Origin: Gonatopus flavifemur
Lineage: Eukaryota > Arthropoda > Insecta > Hymenoptera > Dryinidae
Assembly: GCA_018340375.1 (NCBI GenBank)
Contig: JAFFJZ010000004.1
Location: 46,540,001 to 46,604,000 of the forward strand
Direction of reading: 5' to 3'
Length of the DNA stretch: 64,000 nucleotides
Below the pieces are notes generated by a model. It was not told where the DNA came from. It did no database searches and worked only from the letters and a program-made list of their open reading frames with translations. Every line of letters starts with the position of its first letter. Position 1 is the stretch's first letter. Of this stretch, positions 11,310 through 20,994 are shown piece by piece. The position numbers were made by a program, and so were the translations under genes.

Positions 11310-12026
11310 AGTGTACAATATTCTAAGAATATGAAACATCACTTTTGCTACTCTCTTATGCGGTATCTTATACATTAACATACTGTGAAAGGAAAGTTGA
11401 GCAGCATTATAACTGTGGCTCTGAACTGTCATATACATAATAACCCAATATACTTACCAACTCGAAGTGTCATACTGTGTTGGAATGTTCAATATCTGGG
11501 TATTGGAGAAATTATGTTCCATAAAATAAAGATTAAAATATTGATGAAAAGAATTTTTGCAATAGTTCGCCTTCAAGCGTACACTAGTACCAGGATTTCA
11601 AACGTTTCATTTATAACATATTGTTCAGAAATGTTTGAATAAAATCAAAATATCACTCTATATAGCAATTCCTGGTTGAACAAAACGATAAAATCTGATC
11701 AAATCAAATCAAATTCGGTTTAACAAAAACAGTTCCCAGTTTGCAATAGAATTATACTAAATCAAATAGGCGTTTCGTAAAAAAATCCCTTTGTTCAATC
11801 TTAATGGGTTTGTTCAACCAAGGATTCTCAAGTACATGTAGGATTACTTCAAACAGTAACTTTTGCATTTCATTGAAGCATTTTTGAACAATGTGTTACA
11901 AATGAATGCCTAGAATTCCAGTCCTAGTATTTCTTTGAAGACACTCGAACATCAGAAGAAGCAGATCAAATTTTGCGCAATGATTTTTCATAAATTACAT
12001 GATGAACATCAATGCGAAATATATCA
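11310..12026. other. Gene-free flank of the Gypsy element
   Basis: No gene recognised; short open frames at 11142-11642 have no homology. Its last four bases, ATCA, are duplicated at 22770-22773. Confidence 0.5.
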
Positions 12027-12290
12027 TGTAATGGTTGGGGTTTATGGAACAAATGTGAACTCAACTTCAGTGGAACTATTTGGATTTATTCTAGTTTGAG
12101 GAATACATTATTTGTCGGGTTGAGATTTGAGGAACGAGTGTGTCCCTTTCCGCGTCGGCTTGGAGGCCCAAGCCTCGGAAAAAGGGAAAGCGTCTCTCTT
12201 TGGGTTTTTCCCAGAGACCCCTAACTATTGGTATCGTGAGTTGAGAAGTGATCGTGTATGTGTGCGTGTGGGTGAGGCAGGGCCGTAACA
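12027..12290 (-). repeat. 3' LTR of the Gypsy element
   Basis: 264 bp, TGTAATGG at this edge and GTAACA at the other, so TG..CA in either orientation. It differs from the other LTR at three sites in its first 110 bp on the plus strand. It includes a GC-rich GGCTTGGAGGCCCAAGCC palindrome. Confidence 0.97.
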
Positions 12291-12301
12291 CGCCCCCCCT
12301 T
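12291..12301 (-). other. Polypurine tract of the Gypsy element
   Basis: On the minus strand AGGGGGGGCG directly precedes the 3' LTR, the expected place for plus-strand DNA priming. Confidence 0.85.
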
Positions 12302-13035
12302 CGATAAGAAAGATGTTATCTTTAGAATAACATCTTTCGTATGGACAGTTGTTTTGTCTTTTTCATTACATGTGTTTCTTGTTAGATATGCTTTTTCACT
12401 TTTTGATTATTGCTGTTATTATTCTAGATTATGATAAAATAGAAAGTTGTTTCCAAAATATCTTTTAAGTCTATGTGTACATACAAGTAATGTCACAATT
12501 TTGGGATGAAGTGAGCAAAATGCCTTGATCTCAAAGTTTTAATCTAGAATCCATTGCTTTGAAAAACGCATTTATATATTTTATTCTTCATCTCGATCTA
12601 AGGTTTATCAGCCTAAGTGAATCATAGTTAAATATACGAGTATGTTACATTTTCTCTATTCATTCCAATTTGGACTTCATCATTTTGTGTAAATATGAGA
12701 GAGTATGATTATAATATAATATTTTAACATGGAAAAGATTTTTGTTGTTGTTTCTTATCATTCATTCCGATTTGGAATTCGTCATTTTTTAGTAAATATA
12801 TGTAAATGAGGTTATAATTGAATATTTGAACATAAAAAAGGTAAAAAAAAAATTTTCATCTAATATAAAATTTTTCATTTCAAATAAATGATCAAAGATG
12901 TTATTTTCACTAAAAATATGATCAAAGATTATATGTTATTTTCACTAAAAAAAAACAAACAAAAAAAAATGCGGGGGAAATGCAGAGCGAAGTTCTTTCT
13001 TCTTTCTGGTGTGCTTTTGTTCCCCGTAGTTGTTT
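12302..13035 (-). other. Non-coding 3' region of the Gypsy element
   Basis: AT-rich with A and T runs between the last short frame and the polypurine tract; no coding potential seen. Confidence 0.6.
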
Positions 13036-13399
13036 TTACCACCTTGTTATGATTCGTCTTCTAGTTGGTTTTTCTCCCTTTGGCAGGAAAAGAAAATCCT
13101 CAATGCATTCTCTGCATCTATTTGCAAATCTTGCAATCATCACCACTTCTCTGCATTCTGTACATCTTGGGTCCATCGGGTTTCCAGATTCTTTGGTACA
13201 TTGTGGTATAACAGATCGCTTGGTTCAGTTCTGCGTAGTGGCTGTGTTCGGCGGGTATTACCCCATCGATTCTGCCTGGGTTCACATCCAATACGCTAGA
13301 TATCAACCCATGTTGAATCTCTTCTTCTGTTGGTGCTGTTTCTTCCTCTGTTGGTTCCCTCTCTTCCTCTGATAGAGCCAGGAAATTTCTATGTATTTG
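13036..13399 (-). CDS. Possible accessory reading frame(s) after env
   Basis: Two overlapping frames lie between env and the 3' LTR. The first (13399-13118, 93 codons) starts with an acidic EEEREPTEEETAPTEEE tract and has no ATG near its start. The second (13224-13036, 62 codons) carries two Cys pairs, CTEC and CREC, separated by 12 residues, plus another upstream Cys, which looks like a small metal-binding unit, and ends in a basic tail. They may once have been one frame, now split by an indel, or may be joined by splicing. I do not recognise the product. Most errantiviruses have no gene here, so the assignment is uncertain. Confidence 0.35.
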
Positions 13400-13627
13400 T
13401 CATTAACAGGAAAGCAGAACAGAAGGGTTTATTATTATTATTTTCCTTCATCAATATGTAACTTGTTTGCCAATTATATTTTATCAGAAGGAGGAAGTGT
13501 TTTTAAGTATTTGTATACATATATATAAATTTGGTTTTGTGGTCCGCTAGTTGGGGTAACGAGGATGTGATTTTTTTTTGTTGCTTCACATCTTTTCGTC
13601 TGTTTTGGGGTGTTGAAGTTGATTCGC

Positions 13628-15580
13628 TTATAGGTAGCGAGGTAGATTGTCTCTTGGTTGAAGGTCATTTTCTTCTTCCGGATGTGGTGCTTCGGGGTTT
13701 TCTTCAGGAATTGCTTCGATTGGTATTACATTCTTTTCTCGTGTATATTCCTGTTTCGTGTCTGTGTAATGTGTTGTGTATTGTTTGTTACATATTTTGT
13801 GAAAGAATGCTAATACACAGATCGGTGCAAATTTATACAGCAATGCAGTGATTCCTATTATTGATAAAATAGTTCCTAGCCCATAAAATCCATTTTCTAT
13901 TAACGATAATCTTCTCATTGCACGTTTTCGTTCCTGTATTTCTCCTATTTGCTTATTAATCTCTGCTAATTTTGTGCCTGCTGATGCTAGTTCTATCGAA
14001 TTTATCTGAGTACCCTTGGTTAAAATTGTCGTGTAAACTTCTGAAAAATCTATTTCTTCCAATGTGTTATTCAAGAACGTTGTATTCATCTCTATTGGGG
14101 GGAGATACATTTTACTTACTGAGGTTGAATATGTAAGAGATGTTGGTAACGAAGTAGACATAGAATTTCCGGTACATTTTGCTTTGATCCTCAATAGTCC
14201 TGTGTTTTTTAGAGCGACAGTTGTCGTCTCTTCATTAGGGCATTCGATATGCATCAATTCCTTATTTGGGACAGAATATACCCAAGTATTGGGTTCTTTT
14301 AGTTGGGTCCAGAAGGGAGCAGTTAGTGTGATTATTCGTACATCGCAAGTTTCTAAATTTACGTTGTTTGGATCGATGAATAAATCAATTTCGCATATTT
14401 TTTTATTATAAACGTGAAACAGTGGTTGTGTTCGTTTGCAAATGTACTGGTTCAATGAAAATTTACATTCTTTAAAATCGGCCTCTGAAAAATGCGTGTA
14501 AGTCAATCTGTTTGCTGTAATTGCTAAGTATGTGGCTATTGGTACAACGTATGCGAATTTGTTTTCTCCCATACTTGTCGGTAGGGGTATTAAGCGATAT
14601 GTTGAAAATATCTGTGAGTTTACTAACGGGGTTGTGAGTATGTAAATCAGTTTATTTTTGCAATAAGTGACTTCTAATTTCGAAATTCGCACTATTTCTT
14701 CCGCGTATTTTGTTTCTAACGGGATAGGAGTTTTTCCATTATTACTCAATTCACTAACTTCTTTTAAGCTTTGTATAATTTGTGACGGGTTCAGAACTTT
14801 GGGGTGAATAATTCCTTTCTTTGCAAATAATATTGCTGTAATGATGTGGGTGAGATCGGTTTCATATTCGTTTATGTAATTTTCTAATTCTGCTAATGCT
14901 GCCGTCATTTGTGTTTCAATTGCATTGTGTATTACTTGCCCTGACATTTGTTTCATATATTCGTTCACCCTTGTAAAATGGTCTTTGTTTTTCTTCATTC
15001 CTAATATGATTCGGTTTGACGCATTTTGAAATATACTAACTGAAGACTCTACTATGTGTATTTGTTCTGATACTAATGATGCAAGTTGTTTTGTGTTATT
15101 GTAAGATTTATCAATTTGCTCGTTATAGTATTTCGCGTCATTTTCATCCAAAGTGCCAAAGAGAGCCCTTGAGATTTCTCCAATCAAGCCTAATGGGGCG
15201 TCCCGCTCCACGCGAGTTCCTATTTTTTGTTCTATAGGTGGTTCTGTGGCCCCCACTAAGTTCTCAATTTGTCCTCGGAGTTCTTCTATTTTTTTAATTT
15301 TATTTTTCAGTCTTCTCACCATTATGTATCCGGAGCATCTATGATTTTCGCTTTCACATTCTTCGTGGAGTTTTTCTACTATATTCGGGATGGTCAAAGT
15401 GATTTCGACGAATTTCTGTAAATCCAGATAAGTTATTATCTTCCACTGATTATCGTAGACATATAGGTTTTGGATTTTCTCGTAATAGATTCCTGGGTTG
15501 TGTTTGAATTCTACATTTGTAAATGTTGTCTCCGCCGTTGAAGACGTTACTGCAACTCTGCAACATGCACGAGTTTTAAT
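13628..15580 (-). CDS. env: Env: baculovirus-F-like envelope glycoprotein
   Basis: The frame is open for 650 codons, from inside the last 11 codons of pol to the stop at 13628. It has the features of errantivirus Env proteins, which derive from baculovirus F fusion proteins: an R-V-E-R furin-type site at about codon 123-126, then a GLIGEISRALFGTLDE fusion-peptide-like stretch, several N-glycosylation sites, paired cysteines, and one strong transmembrane segment near codon 575-600 followed by a charged tail of about 50 residues. No ATG lies near the start; the first in-frame ATG is more than 80 codons in. As in other errantiviruses, expression from a spliced subgenomic RNA is likely, with AG acceptors available at the pol end. 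No signal peptide is visible, so it would have to come from an upstream exon. No internal stop. Confidence 0.9.
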   Translation of the reverse strand: MKTRACCRVAVTSSTAETTFTNVEFKHNPGIYYEKIQNLYVYDNQWKIITYLDLQKFVEITLTIPNIVEKLHEECESENHRCSGYIMVRRLKNKIKKIEELRGQIENLVGATEPPIEQKIGTRVERDAPLGLIGEISRALFGTLDENDAKYYNEQIDKSYNNTKQLASLVSEQIHIVESSVSIFQNASNRIILGMKKNKDHFTRVNEYMKQMSGQVIHNAIETQMTAALAELENYINEYETDLTHIITAILFAKKGIIHPKVLNPSQIIQSLKEVSELSNNGKTPIPLETKYAEEIVRISKLEVTYCKNKLIYILTTPLVNSQIFSTYRLIPLPTSMGENKFAYVVPIATYLAITANRLTYTHFSEADFKECKFSLNQYICKRTQPLFHVYNKKICEIDLFIDPNNVNLETCDVRIITLTAPFWTQLKEPNTWVYSVPNKELMHIECPNEETTTVALKNTGLLRIKAKCTGNSMSTSLPTSLTYSTSVSKMYLPPIEMNTTFLNNTLEEIDFSEVYTTILTKGTQINSIELASAGTKLAEINKQIGEIQERKRAMRRLSLIENGFYGLGTILSIIGITALLYKFAPICVLAFFHKICNKQYTTHYTDTKQEYTREKNVIPIEAIPEENPEAPHPEEENDLQPRDNLPRYL

Positions 15581-18500
15581 TTATTACTATGAACTGTTTT
15601 TATTTTTGTAGGGGTTATATAAATCATTACATTTGTTTTATTTGGGACTGCTTTAACTTCGTAAGGCCCTAAATATTGGTTATCTAATTTGGTTTTCGTT
15701 TCATTTATTAAAAATACTAAATCTCCCGGTTTGAATGTTTTTTCGTTAATTTTTCTATCGTAATACCCCTTAGATTTCTCTTTTGCTTTATTCAATCTAT
15801 GTGCGGCTATTCTACGTGTTTCGCTCAGACGAGAAGTTAAATCTGTCAGGAAGTCTTCGTATGTAGTCCCTATCGTTTCTTTACATTTAAATGCGGATGG
15901 AAGTCGTGCTGTCTTTCCGAATATTAGTTCAAATGGTGTAAACCCTGTTCCTTCGTGTTTTGATGTGTTATACGCGAAGATCGCGTACCTTACCCACTTA
16001 TCCCAATCTTTTTTCTCATTTATATAATGTTTTAGATATTCTATTAGACCTAAATGAGTCCTTTCGAGTGATCCATTCGATTGTGGTTTATACGGTGTAG
16101 TTTTTATTTGTTCAATCCGAAACAATTTCGCGAATTGTTTCATCACGGAACTCATAAAATTTTTCCCCTGATCCGTTAAAATAGAATTTGGAGCACCGTA
16201 CCGATTGATGAATTCTTCAGCTATGGTTGTTGCTACCGTTTTTGCTGTTTGATCTTGTAAAGGATATGCATCGCAATATTTTGTTAAATTACATTGCATT
16301 GTTAATATATATTTATTCCCGTTATTAGTTTCTGGTAACGGCCCTACGATATCCAATGATACTTTTTCAAAAGATTCCGTTGGCGTGTCCGTTATCACCA
16401 TAGGTTGTTTGGTTTTTACTCGGGTTAGTTTCGTTTTCTGACAATTTACGCAATTTTTAATGTAATCGCTTATTTCATTTTTCATATTCTCCCAGTAATA
16501 TTTTCCCCTGATTTTGTGATATGTTTTAGCTATCCCTTTGTGTCCCCCTATCAATGATTCATGGTTTTCTCTTATGATTTTGATTTTGTCTCCCTCAGAG
16601 GGATATATTATTTCATCTAAACAAATCTGAACGATGATTCCCGTATTTAAGAATACATAATCAAGAATTTTCTTCACGTGACAAACTTGTAATTCTGTTA
16701 TGGGTAGATCTTTTATCGCTATTGATAATATTCTCCTATGATTTTCTATGCAAACATTCTTCAGAGTTTCTAATATGTTGTACATTGTTTCTGTCACGAG
16801 TTTGTCATATTCGTGATTTTTTACTATTACTGTGAAAATATATCTTTTCCCATTTTTTGTCATCAATATGTCCCCAAGTTTGAAATTATTTGTTTTTAGT
16901 TGTAATTCATTAATGTATTTTTTATTACATAATTCTTTAAAGGTGTCTGTCGGTGATTTAAAATCTGCCGATATGAAATGAACAAGATCGTTATTCGCGA
17001 GGGTTATTTTGTCCTTGGTTTCCGAATTATTCATATTTCTGTTTATGTTTGAGAACTTTTGTAAAAATTCCATGTATTTCTTCTTATCTTCTTTGAGGTT
17101 GTATATTTTTGATTCTTCCAGTACTTCTGATTCATGTTTCCTTATATTTTGCCTTGTGTTTTGTTTTGCGTTCCTTTTCTTTTGCACGGTCTGTACCTGA
17201 CTTTCGTTGGTTTCTGTCGTTTTTAGATTCTGTGTTTCTGGAAGTTCTAGTGTCTTTGAATCATCGTGATGAACCATAGCATGAGTTACTCCAATTTCAT
17301 GTATGAAGGAGTCATCACTCATCTCGCCGTCATTCATTATGGGATTTCTACCGTCTTCGCATCGCTCGGTTTGTTCGTTGTCGTCCCTATCCGTGTCCAT
17401 TTCATAGTTTGTTTCGTATCCTTCTGTTGGGTTGTCGTAGTTTTCCAATTCCGCTAATGATTGTAATGAAGAGTGTATATTGATAACCTCCGTTGTTGTT
17501 GACTCGTCTGTGTCGTCGTCACTTGAACTTTGCGTACAGGTTCTCTTCTCTATTTCTTTGGGACCTTCGCTTGGTTCTTCCGTTTGAGGTATCTCCTCAT
17601 TTATTCGTTCTCGTTGCTCCTTCTTTTCGGTTCCTTCTCCCATATTGTTGTTGTTTTCTTTGTTTCCTTCCTGTTCCTCAGATTCTGTTGAATCTGGTAA
17701 TGGTAAATTTCTTAGATAATCTGTTGATACATAATTTGGTCCTTCGTGAACGCTTTTCGTTTTCGGTATTTTTTTCTTCGTTGGGTTTCCTGAGTCTGTT
17801 CCTGTCGATCTAGTTTTCCTCTTCCTCAAGTCATAAGTGTGGCTGGGTTTTCTTGTTGCCACTATTTTGGAGTGTTTTTTCTTGTATTTTTTCTTCTCTG
17901 GTTTCCCTGTTTCCTTTATAATTGTGTTAGTCCTGTTTTGAGCTTTATTACTTTCCGAATTTGTTCCTGATGTTGATAGTTTCCGTTTCCCTATTATCGC
18001 AAGGAGTCTTTCTGGCTCGCACGGAATCCTTGATAATGCGTCTGCGTTTGCATTTGTTTTTCCTTTCTTATAAACGATTTTATAAGAATGTTCCTCCAAT
18101 TTCAATCTCCAACGCATGAGTCGCGATGATGGATCCGTCACATTATTCAAATATATTAGCGGCTTGTGATCGGTGACAAGAAGGAATTCTTTCCCGTACA
18201 GGTACGGTCGGAAATGTTTGACTGCATAGACTATTGCTAATAGTTCTTTTTCTGTGACGGAATAATTTATTTCTGCTCCATTCAAAACTCTTGATGCGTA
18301 CGCGATAGGCAAGTCCTTCCCTATTTTTCCTTGACTCAGTACCGCGCCGACAGCAAATTTCGAAGCATCCGTGGTTACCACAAAAGGTTTCGTGAAATCG
18401 GGATACTGAAGAATTGGTTGCTCGCATATTATGTCTCGCAATTCTTCGAATGATAGTTGTTGTTCGGTCCCCCATCTATATTCCGTGTATTTCTTTAATA

Positions 18501-20994
18501 AATTATTTATTGGTCTTGCTATCTTTGCAAAATTCGGAATAAATCGCCTGTAATATCCTATCAATCCGAGGAATTGTTTGATCTGGTTTTGATTTGCGGG
18601 AACTGGATATTCTTTTACTGCTTTAATTTTTTCAGGGTTTGGTCTTATCCCTTCTTCGGTTATAATGTGTCCCAGATATGCGACTTCTCGTCGTAGGAAT
18701 TCACATTTCTCCGGATTTAATTTCAGGCCGACCATTTCTAATCTATCCATTAATTTGTTAAATCTACTTTTGTGTTCTTCTAGGGATCTTGCTGTCAGGA
18801 TAATATCATCTATGAATGTTTCTGTTCCCAATAACCCTTTCAAGACTTGATTTATTGTCCTCTGATAAGTCGCTGGGCCATTTTTTAACCCAAAGGGCAT
18901 CCTGAGGAATTCATAATGTCCTTCTGATATTGAGAAAGTGGTTTTTGGAATGTCCTCTTCTTCCATAGGTATCTGGTGAAAACTTGAAGGCGAGTCGAAT
19001 ACCGAAAAATATTTAGCATTTCCTAACTGTTCCAACAATTCTGTTGTGTTAGGTATTGGATAAGCATCAGAAATTGTCTTTTCATTCAGTTTCCGATAGT
19101 CTATGACCATTCTCCATTTCTTTTTCCCGTTCGCGTCCGGTTTTTTCGGTACCACCCATACTGGCGAGTTATATGGGGAAGTCGATGGCCTAATTATGTC
19201 ATCTTCTAATAATTTATTGACTTGATTTTTTATTTCCTCTTTATGTATTTGAGGATGTCTATATTGTTTAGTATTTACTGGAACATTATCTAATGTTGGT
19301 ATCTTATTTGTCGGAACTTTAGCGGCTGTTAATTTATCTCCCGGTAAGAAGAATAAATTATTTCTACTTCGCGTGATGTCTAAAACATGTTCCTTTTCTT
19401 CCTCATTTAGATGGTTTAATTTTAGTTTGGATTGTAATAATTCCAATCTTTTCTTTGTTGTTTGAGAGTTTTTGTCTTCCAAGTTTTCGTTTCCTTGTCT
19501 GAGAGGGGTGTTTCTCTGTTCATCTTTGTCTGCCTCACCTATCTCTTTATCTTTTATATACATTATTCTTTCAAAATTTCTAAAAGTTCCCGTACGGGTT
19601 ATTGGAGGTCTTACTTCTTTTGTCTCTTTGGTTTTTACTGTCGCCAGAGCCTGTGTCGCCTGTTCGTTTTCTCGGTATCCTAACCGTCGTGCTTTACGAC
19701 TTAATTGCGCTAAATTTTCTTCTCTATTTTCGGTTATTTCCTTGGTGTTGTCCCTCTGGATTTTATGGCTTTGGGTTTTCACTATGACTGTTCCTCCGAT
19801 TTCTTGTTGTGATTTTTTGTTCGTTTCAAATATTTTCTCGAATTTACCGTTCCTACGATTTCTTTCAATATTTTCACTGCTACATCTTGTAGCGGAGGTT
19901 TTTTTTGCCTTTGTCGTCATAAACTCGATCTTTTGGTCTGATGTCTTTTCTTTAATCTTACTTTCTTCTGATTGTATCTTTTCTCTTATGTCTGAATTCT
20001 TTTTATTTATCAATTTCGATTTCTCTTCCTGATTTGAGTGTTTTTCCACTAATGTTCTCCGATATTTTTCCAAGTTAACGTTCATTTCTTTATTCTTCAT
20101 TTTTTGATTTTGATTTATTATCATTCCTTCATTTATAATTTTGTTTCCATCTACTGATTTGAATAGGTTAGTTGGTATTTTAAAATTCAATTCTTCATTC
20201 TTGTGATCTATTTGGTGTTTTTGTTCCGCGACTTTTATTAAGTGCACTCCGCTGATTTTTCTTATTCGATCATTTTCGTTTTGTGATTTCTCCATCTCTG
20301 GGAAAGATTTGATCTCGTCTATCTGTTCTATTATTACTCGGGGGGTTGGAATCTTTACATCGAATTCGTTTGGATTAAATGCATACACGAAAGCTTTATT
20401 GTTATAATTTTTTACTAATGCTTTTTTTGTAAAAACGTTATTCCCTAAGTCGAGGTCTTCTATCACTCCCATTTCTATTTTATCTGCATTGATCAGATGA
20501 ACTTCTATTTTTTTTCGGGAACTTGCTGGTATTTCTATTTTGTCAGATTCAAACGGAATTTCGACATTTCCTTTAGTTTTTAAAGAGTTCGTGGTGAAGG
20601 ATAAGGTGGCTTCCTCGTTTCTTAAAAATTTTATTCCAATAATCCCGTCCTGTTCTATCGGGAAATCATTCGGAACTATTTGGAAAATATGTTTATTATT
20701 ATTAGTTTCAATCTCGACTTCTGCTAGTGTAAGAATTAATTGATCAGTTATTCCCTTTAATGCTATTATACTGTTCGGGTTACAAGGGGTGAAAGGAGCG
20801 ATTATATTCTCTTTTATGATATTAACCTTCGCGCCTGTATCCACTAGGAATTTCTGTTTACCCTTTATGAACCGTTCTGAATTCAAAGTTACTTCTACGC
20901 TTCTTTCCTCATTTACTTCATTGATTTGAAAAACTGGTACTTTTGATTTTAAATTAGACCCCGAATCGTACCTGTGTTCTGAGTCTAGTCTAAG
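15547..20994 (-). CDS. pol: Pol polyprotein (protease, reverse transcriptase, RNase H, integrase)
   Basis: The frame is open for 1815 codons when entered by the -1 shift at the gag end. Domains in order: aspartic protease (LVDTGAKVNII, near codon 50-60); a charged linker of about 330 residues; reverse transcriptase with PVWVVPKK, MVIDYRKLNEKT and catalytic FIDDII (about 600-735); RNase H with TTDASKFAVGAVLSQ (about 875); a second charged linker of about 350 residues with a basic YDLRKRKTR patch; integrase with an H-H-C-C zinc region (GGHKGIAKTYHK...CVNC), catalytic DIVGPL, LTDQGKNF and E (NGSLE) with a DD35E spacing by my count, and a GPY/F-type tail (YLGPYEV). Usual Gypsy Pol is about 1000-1200 residues, so the two linkers explain the extra size. 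The usual D-L-x-S-G-F-H-Q block reads DSPSSFHQ here, and YxDD is FIDD. Confidence 0.96.
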   Translation of the reverse strand, partial: LRLDSEHRYDSGSNLKSKVPVFQINEVNEERSVEVTLNSERFIKGKQKFLVDTGAKVNIIKENIIAPFTPCNPNSIIALKGITDQLILTLAEVEIETNNNKHIFQIVPNDFPIEQDGIIGIKFLRNEEATLSFTTNSLKTKGNVEIPFESDKIEIPASSRKKIEVHLINADKIEMGVIEDLDLGNNVFTKKALVKNYNNKAFVYAFNPNEFDVKIPTPRVIIEQIDEIKSFPEMEKSQNENDRIRKISGVHLIKVAEQKHQIDHKNEELNFKIPTNLFKSVDGNKIINEGMIINQNQKMKNKEMNVNLEKYRRTLVEKHSNQEEKSKLINKKNSDIREKIQSEESKIKEKTSDQKIEFMTTKAKKTSATRCSSENIERNRRNGKFEKIFETNKKSQQEIGGTVIVKTQSHKIQRDNTKEITENREENLAQLSRKARRLGYRENEQATQALATVKTKETKEVRPPITRTGTFRNFERIMYIKDKEIGEADKDEQRNTPLRQGNENLEDKNSQTTKKRLELLQSKLKLNHLNEEEKEHVLDITRSRNNLFFLPGDKLTAAKVPTNKIPTLDNVPVNTKQYRHPQIHKEEIKNQVNKLLEDDIIRPSTSPYNSPVWVVPKKPDANGKKKWRMVIDYRKLNEKTISDAYPIPNTTELLEQLGNAKYFSVFDSPSSFHQIPMEEEDIPKTTFSISEGHYEFLRMPFGLKNGPATYQRTINQVLKGLLGTETFIDDIILTARSLEEHKSRFNKLMDRLEMVGLKLNPEKCEFLRREVAYLGHIITEEGIRPNPEKIKAVKEYPVPANQNQIKQFLGLIGYYRRFIPNFAKIARPINNLLKKYTEYRWGTEQQLSFEELRDIICEQPILQYPDFTKPFVVTTDASKFAVGAVLSQGKIGKDLPIAYASRVLNGAEINYSVTEKELLAIVYAVKHFRPYLYGKEFLLVTDHKPLIYLNNVTDPSSRLMRWRLKLEEHSYKIVYKKGKTNANADALSRIPCEPERLLAIIGKRKLSTSGTNSESNKAQNRTNTIIKETGKPEKKKYKKKHSKIVATRKPSHTYDLRKRKTRSTGTDSGNPTKKKIPKTKSVHEGPNYVSTDYLRNLPLPDSTESEEQEGNKENNNNMGEGTEKKEQRERINEEIPQTEEPSEGPKEIEKRTCTQSSSDDDTDESTTTEVINIHSSLQSLAELENYDNPTEGYETNYEMDTDRDDNEQTERCEDGRNPIMNDGEMSDDSFIHEIGVTHAMVHHDDSKTLELPETQNLKTTETNESQVQTVQKKRNAKQNTRQNIRKHESEVLEESKIYNLKEDKKKYMEFLQKFSNINRNMNNSETKDKITLANNDLVHFISADFKSPTDTFKELCNKKYINELQLKTNNFKLGDILMTKNGKRYIFTVIVKNHEYDKLVTETMYNILETLKNVCIENHRRILSIAIKDLPITELQVCHVKKILDYVFLNTGIIVQICLDEIIYPSEGDKIKIIRENHESLIGGHKGIAKTYHKIRGKYYWENMKNEISDYIKNCVNCQKTKLTRVKTKQPMVITDTPTESFEKVSLDIVGPLPETNNGNKYILTMQCNLTKYCDAYPLQDQTAKTVATTIAEEFINRYGAPNSILTDQGKNFMSSVMKQFAKLFRIEQIKTTPYKPQSNGSLERTHLGLIEYLKHYINEKKDWDKWVRYAIFAYNTSKHEGTGFTPFELIFGKTARLPSAFKCKETIGTTYEDFLTDLTSRLSETRRIAAHRLNKAKEKSKGYYDRKINEKTFKPGDLVFLINETKTKLDNQYLGPYEVKAVPNKTNVMIYITPTKIKTVHSNKLKLVHVAELQ

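Noticed and set aside
19472..20032. 186-codon plus-strand frame with hydrophobic stretches
   Set aside because: Exact antisense of the lysine/glutamate-rich Pol linker; antisense of such codons reads as Phe/Leu/Ser.
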